A DNA stretch of 9,168 bases. It comes from Christensenella sp. UBA1214 (GTDB taxonomy: Bacteria; Bacillota; Clostridia; Christensenellales; CAG-138). The notes beneath the pieces are model-generated. The model was not told where the DNA came from and searched no databases. It saw only the letters and a program-made list of their open reading frames with translations. The stretch spans positions 12,897-22,064 of the forward strand of contig DBXK01000024.1 in assembly GCA_002309375.1 (NCBI GenBank), written 5' to 3'. How positions within the stretch are numbered: the first letter of the stretch is position 1; each line of letters starts with the position of its first letter. The translations under genes were made by a program, and so were the position numbers. Below are positions 6,450-9,168 of this stretch, piece after piece.

Positions 6450-7307
6450 ATGATGAAAAGTAATGCTGTACTTCGCATTGCCGCATTGATGCTGGCGGCG
6501 GCATTCATGCTTTGCTGCTTTGCAGCCTGCGGCGGCAATAAGGACGGGAACGACGGCAAGCAGGACGCGGATGCTTCGGCGACGCAGGAGCCCGCTTCCC
6601 CGGAAACCACTCCCGAACCCACTCCGGAACCGACGCCGGAGCCCACTCCCGAACCCACTCCGGAACCGACGCCGGAGCCCACTCCCGAGCCCGGCGAAGC
6701 AGGCGAGATCCCGGCGGAGCTTCTCGGAACCTGGGCCGCTTCCCTTGATATGACCGACGCGATGAATGCGGAGCTGGCGGAGGAAGACTCCCCGTATTTC
6801 GTTGAATTTACGGATATTTCGCTTGATTTCACATTGACGTTCAAGGCCGATGGCACATATTCTCTCGATGTTTCTCCCGAAGAAGCCGAAAGGCTGCGCA
6901 ACAGCATCATCGATCAGATGCTGCCCGCAATGCTGCAGTCTTTCCGCGAGATCGCCGCTGAGATGTTGGAAAAGGATCCCGCGGAAGTTACCGACGAGGA
7001 GCTTTACGCATTCTTTGCCCTGGCGGGCATATCCGTAAGCTCCGAGGAGGAGCTGAGGAACGAGCTGATCGGGTTGATGGGAGGAGAGACGCCGGCGGAC
7101 GATCTTTGCCACGACGGCACATTCGAAATCCGCGGCGACAGGCTGATGATGAACGGCTTTATGTCGGATTCCGAGTTCGAATACTGCTATGAACTCACCG
7201 CAGGCACGCTGACTATCAGCCTTCCCGAGGGCGAAGAGATCCCGGAAGACGTTCAGACCTTCGCTTTCCCGATTGTCTTCACCAAAATCGGCGGCCCCGT
7301 CGTCTGA
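6450..7307 (+). CDS. Lipoprotein C, paralog of A and B with a TPEP-repeat linker, function unknown
   Basis: This 285-residue protein has a signal peptide ending in lipobox FAAC (Cys27). An Asp/Asn-rich stretch is followed by seven perfect TPEP units (54-81) and then the domain (about 91-280). Landmarks shared with A and B are GTW (93-95), DFTLTFKADGTYS, a helical middle with AEVTDEELY, GTFEIRGDRLMMNGF, GTLTIS, and FPIVFTK near the end. C is the most divergent member: its middle is more acidic and it has two extra Cys in the domain, at DDLCHD and YCYEL. Start codons at 6450 and 6453 are adjacent, and AAAGGA lies about ten bases upstream of the first. It has its own promoter and a strong terminator after it. 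The role is unknown; the linker suggests projection through the wall of a Gram-positive cell. Confidence 0.83.
   Translation: MMKSNAVLRIAALMLAAAFMLCCFAACGGNKDGNDGKQDADASATQEPASPETTPEPTPEPTPEPTPEPTPEPTPEPTPEPGEAGEIPAELLGTWAASLDMTDAMNAELAEEDSPYFVEFTDISLDFTLTFKADGTYSLDVSPEEAERLRNSIIDQMLPAMLQSFREIAAEMLEKDPAEVTDEELYAFFALAGISVSSEEELRNELIGLMGGETPADDLCHDGTFEIRGDRLMMNGFMSDSEFEYCYELTAGTLTISLPEGEEIPEDVQTFAFPIVFTKIGGPVV
6609..6692 (+). repeat. 36-bp tandem repeat encoding (TPEP)n in lipoprotein C
   Basis: Seven 12-bp modules each encode TPEP. They use three codon versions in fixed order, making a 36-bp unit that occurs twice identically (6609-6644 and 6645-6680), followed by one further module ending in a variant GAG. 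Identical synonymous codons between the two units point to recent duplication by slippage or unequal exchange, so linker length is probably variable between strains. Confidence 0.92.
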
Positions 7308-7322
7308 GGCTTGAAAACACTG

Positions 7323-7356
7323 CCGGATCACCGCAGCCGCGGTGGTCCGGTTTTTT
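7323..7356 (+). terminator. Rho-independent terminator of lipoprotein C
   Basis: A 12-bp stem (7323-7334 with 7339-7350, one G-T pair) with an AGCC loop is followed directly by TTTTTTC. It lies 15 bases after the stop codon. Confidence 0.92.
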
Positions 7357-7402
7357 CTTCGAAAGCGGGATGACATTTCAAAAAACAGCGCAGCTACAGC
7401 AA

Positions 7403-7449
7403 AAACGGGAGCGTGATCAGCAAAAAAACGCACCCGTTTCAGCTTTTTT
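7403..7449. terminator. Second, weaker terminator-like hairpin
   Basis: An 11-bp stem with one A-A mismatch (7403-7413 with 7429-7439) encloses a 15-nt A-rich loop. On the plus strand four bases and then TTTTTT follow. On the minus strand TTTTT follows almost at once. It may back up the first terminator, or insulate the downstream promoter. The long loop makes it less certain. Confidence 0.5.
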
Positions 7450-7460
7450 ATAAACAGTAT

Positions 7461-7489
7461 TTGCATTTTTGAGAATAGTATGGTACAAT
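7461..7489 (+). promoter_or_regulatory. Sigma-A promoter for the peptidoglycan-binding protein gene
   Basis: TTGCAT (7461-7466) and TACAAT (7484-7489) are separated by 17 bases. The predicted start near 7496 lies about 320 bases upstream of the ATG at 7817, which is a very long leader compared with the other promoters in the window. Confidence 0.78.
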
Positions 7490-7495
7490 ATACAC

Positions 7496-7804
7496 AGAAT
7501 CGGGGAATATGGCCGTTCGAGATCTTTCCGAACGGCGTATGATCCGAGGGTAAATTGCGGCAAACGGCCCCATGAACCGGATAGGCCGGGGGGTATGAAG
7601 CTTGCCGTATTTGCCCGCCTGTTTTGCCGCAGGCGAAAATTGGAGCATTGCCGGCCGCGGGCGTCGGGCTGAGAGAGGAGCCGAACGCCTGTGCCGATCG
7701 CCCGTTTAAGGTCCCATTTTTGTAAGTTGAATGCAGGGCAGCCGCTCCGGAGGGATCAGCATCCCGCTGGGAGAAGCGGAAGCAGAACGTGCTCCGAAAA
7801 ACCG
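7496..7804 (+). ncRNA. Long structured untranslated leader, candidate cis-regulatory RNA of unknown class
   Basis: Several hairpins follow one another. GCCGTTCG/CGAACGGC is at 7512-7519 with 7529-7536. CGGCAA/TTGCCG (7558-7563 with 7602-7607) closes an inner CCCC-CCGG/CCGG-GGGG stem (7568-7592). CGCCTG/CAGGCG is at 7616-7621 with 7630-7635. An 11-bp stem with two internal mismatches is at 7660-7670 with 7679-7689. Finally CCGCT/AGCGG (7742-7746 with 7775-7779) encloses GGGAT-CAGC-ATCCC. The segment CGGGCG at 7658-7663 could instead pair with CGCCCG at 7699-7704, a possible switch. I do not see the conserved cores I recall for c-di-AMP, c-di-GMP-I, TPP, cobalamin, FMN or T-box leaders. No terminator lies just before the gene, so any control would act on translation or stability. 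Confidence 0.45.
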
Positions 7805-7816
7805 AAAGGAGGCAGT

Positions 7817-9168
7817 ATGAACAAGCTGTTATCGAAAAAGACGGTCCGTGAAGAAAACGGCGCCGAGTGCGCCGGGGCCGCAAAAAACGAAAAAGGCAAA
7901 CAAAACTCAACAAAGGAAAACAGAGCAGTCCGACGATTTGCAGCAGCATTTCTGGCTGTGATGATGCTCGCGGCGCTCGTACCCGGAGCCGCCTGCAGCA
8001 AAAAGGACCAGGAAGCTTCCGTTGTGGTCATCCCGGACGATGAGATCGTAACGACCCCGAACCCGGCGGAACCGGCCGAAACGGAATACCCGCCGGAGAC
8101 CTTCCCGCCGATCGAGACGCCGGAACCGTATGTCGACGTTGCGACGCCGATCCCGCACATCACTCCCGTTCCGTACGCAAGCGATAAGCTGATCGTCGCG
8201 AATTACCGCGAGCACAGCGACATAATCCCCGGCGTTCAGGAAAGGCTGATGCTGCTCTGGTACATGGATCCCGATGAACCCACGGATTACTTCGGCTCCA
8301 TCACCCGCGGCGCGATCGAAGCCTTCCAGCGCAGGAACGATCTGCCCGTCAACGGCGAGCTCAACAACGCGACCTATAACGCACTCTTCAGCAACGACGC
8401 AAAGGTCTATCTCAGCACCGTCGGCGATGAGGGCACGGACGTCCTCGACATCGAGGAAAGGCTCTATGAGCTCGGCTATCTCGACAATGCGGACGAGGTT
8501 TTCGATAAGGAGACCGAAGACGCCGTTAAGGATTTCCAGAATTCCAACCATCTCGATGCTGACGGCAAGGTCGGCAAGAACACAAAAGAAGCCCTCTATA
8601 ATCCCGACTGTATCGCGAAGGCCTTCGGCCTCGGCGACACGGGCGATAAGATCCTCGAATTCCAGAAGCGTCTGCAGGCGCTCGGTTATCTGACGACCGA
8701 GCCCGACGGCGTTTTCGGCAACGACACGAGGATGGCCGTTCGCCGTTTCCAGATGCAGAACGAGCTCGTTGAGGATGGCTACCTCGGCCCGACGACCCGC
8801 GAAAAGCTGATGAGCAGCGACGCGATCGGCAACGCCCTTTCGATCTCAATGCAGGGCAGCGATGTTCTGAACGTCCAGAAGCGTCTTTACAAGCTCAATT
8901 ACCTGCGTGCATCGGACGTCAACAGCTACTTCACTTCCACGACTGAAGCGGCCGTCAAGCTCTTCCAGAAAAACAACGGGCTCGATATCGACGGCAAAGT
9001 CGGCAGGAACACGATGAATAAGCTGTTCAGCGACAGTGCGGTCCGCGCAAAAGCGCCCGTCAGCAGCGGCGGCAACAACGGCGGCGGCAACAACGGCGGC
9101 GGCGGCAACAACGGCGGCGGAGGCAATAACGGCGGCGGCAACAACGGCGGCGGAGGCAATAACGGCGG
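7817..9168 (+). CDS. Membrane-anchored protein with four peptidoglycan-binding (PG_binding_1) repeats, 3' end outside the window
   Basis: The visible 450 residues begin with a hydrophilic cytoplasmic tail (1-38). A hydrophobic segment (41-59) ends GAAC, so Cys60 may be lipidated; otherwise the segment acts as an anchor. A Pro/Thr/Glu-rich stretch follows (about 78-118). Then come four peptidoglycan-binding repeats at about 130-191, 199-261, 269-332 and 344-404. Each has an xxQxRLxxLxY-type helix, a DG-x-F-type turn, an AVxxFQ helix and a DGxxGxxT end. The first is the most divergent. From 418 the sequence is Gly/Asn repeats and runs off the window with no stop, so a catalytic domain (amidase, lytic enzyme or peptidase) may follow. 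AAAGGAGG sits only four bases before the ATG. Expression is from 7461-7489 through the long leader. Wall binding is likely; enzymatic activity is unknown. Confidence 0.9.
   Translation, partial: MNKLLSKKTVREENGAECAGAAKNEKGKQNSTKENRAVRRFAAAFLAVMMLAALVPGAACSKKDQEASVVVIPDDEIVTTPNPAEPAETEYPPETFPPIETPEPYVDVATPIPHITPVPYASDKLIVANYREHSDIIPGVQERLMLLWYMDPDEPTDYFGSITRGAIEAFQRRNDLPVNGELNNATYNALFSNDAKVYLSTVGDEGTDVLDIEERLYELGYLDNADEVFDKETEDAVKDFQNSNHLDADGKVGKNTKEALYNPDCIAKAFGLGDTGDKILEFQKRLQALGYLTTEPDGVFGNDTRMAVRRFQMQNELVEDGYLGPTTREKLMSSDAIGNALSISMQGSDVLNVQKRLYKLNYLRASDVNSYFTSTTEAAVKLFQKNNGLDIDGKVGRNTMNKLFSDSAVRAKAPVSSGGNNGGGNNGGGGNNGGGGNNGGGNNGGGGNNG
9068..9168 (+). repeat. Gly/Asn-codon low-complexity repeat
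   Basis: This stretch consists only of GGC/GGA and AAC/AAT codons, giving NN pairs separated by three or four Gly. It acts as a flexible linker after the wall-binding repeats. Blocks of synonymous codons recur (GGA-GGC-AAT-AAC appears at least twice), which indicates expansion by slippage. It continues past the window edge and may be a point of assembly or length error. Confidence 0.9.

Noticed and set aside
6609..6692. Regularly spaced repeats resembling a CRISPR array
   Set aside because: The units are contiguous 12-bp coding modules with no spacers and lie in frame within a secreted protein's linker.
7595..7672. A 25-codon open frame in the leader (MKLAVFARLF...) that could be a leader peptide
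   Set aside because: It has no proper ribosome binding site, it overlaps the predicted stems, and no runs of regulatory codons suggest attenuation.
7496..7804. Known riboswitch classes in the leader (c-di-AMP, c-di-GMP-I, TPP and cobalamin considered)
   Set aside because: Short pieces such as GGCAAAC and CTGAGA occur, but the rest of each conserved core and its order are missing. This is by eye only.
6420..7949. A 509-codon open frame on the minus strand
   Set aside because: It lies opposite lipoprotein C, its terminator, the promoter and the leader. Its translation is Arg/Ser/Gly/Phe-rich low complexity opposite the TPEP repeat, with no recognisable domain. It is an antisense shadow of GC-rich codon use.
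8926..9159. A proline-rich open frame on the minus strand
   Set aside because: It is the reverse complement of the Gly/Asn linker of the peptidoglycan-binding protein.

Overview
The window looks like chromosomal DNA from a moderately GC-rich Clostridia-type Bacillota, probably an uncultured gut lineage. Three things suggest this: A/G-rich AGGAGG-type ribosome binding sites, near-consensus sigma-A promoters, and several lipoproteins with Pro/Thr/Glu or Gly/Asn linkers. The cytidylate-kinase-like protein also belongs to a family I associate with this group. The taxonomic placement is inference.

Layout. (1) 1-267: the last codons of a rightward gene, a bidirectional terminator, a GC-rich palindromic repeat, and what looks like a stray C-terminal fragment of a membrane protein. 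(2) 268-1955, minus strand: a PII-like small protein followed by a CPA2-type cation:proton antiporter, read from a consensus promoter at 1987-2015. Their 107-bp spacer is filled by three back-to-back inverted repeats, one of which resembles the repeat at 124-181. (3) 2114-3773, plus strand: the ATPase and permease of a nitrate/sulfonate/taurine-class ABC importer, overlapping by 17 bp, with no substrate-binding protein in view. (4) 3826-4461, minus strand: a cytidylate-kinase-like protein with its own promoter and a strong terminator. (5) 4710-7307, plus strand: three consecutive paralogous lipoproteins (A, B, C) sharing an unrecognised domain of about 190-215 residues. A has no linker, B has an irregular Pro-rich linker and C has a regular TPEP repeat. 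(6) 7308-7816: two terminator-like hairpins, a promoter, and an untranslated leader of about 320 nt with several hairpins that matches no riboswitch I can recall. (7) 7817-end: the N-terminal 450 residues of a membrane-anchored protein with four peptidoglycan-binding repeats, running into a Gly/Asn linker and off the window.

How the genes may work together. The left half is transport: an antiporter that probably has a PII-like regulator, and a small-molecule importer. The right half is cell envelope: anchored lipoproteins on extended linkers and a wall-binding protein. I see no phage, CRISPR, transposase or defence system. The best candidates for something undescribed are the lipoprotein paralog family, the long structured leader, the PII/antiporter pair and the palindromic repeat.
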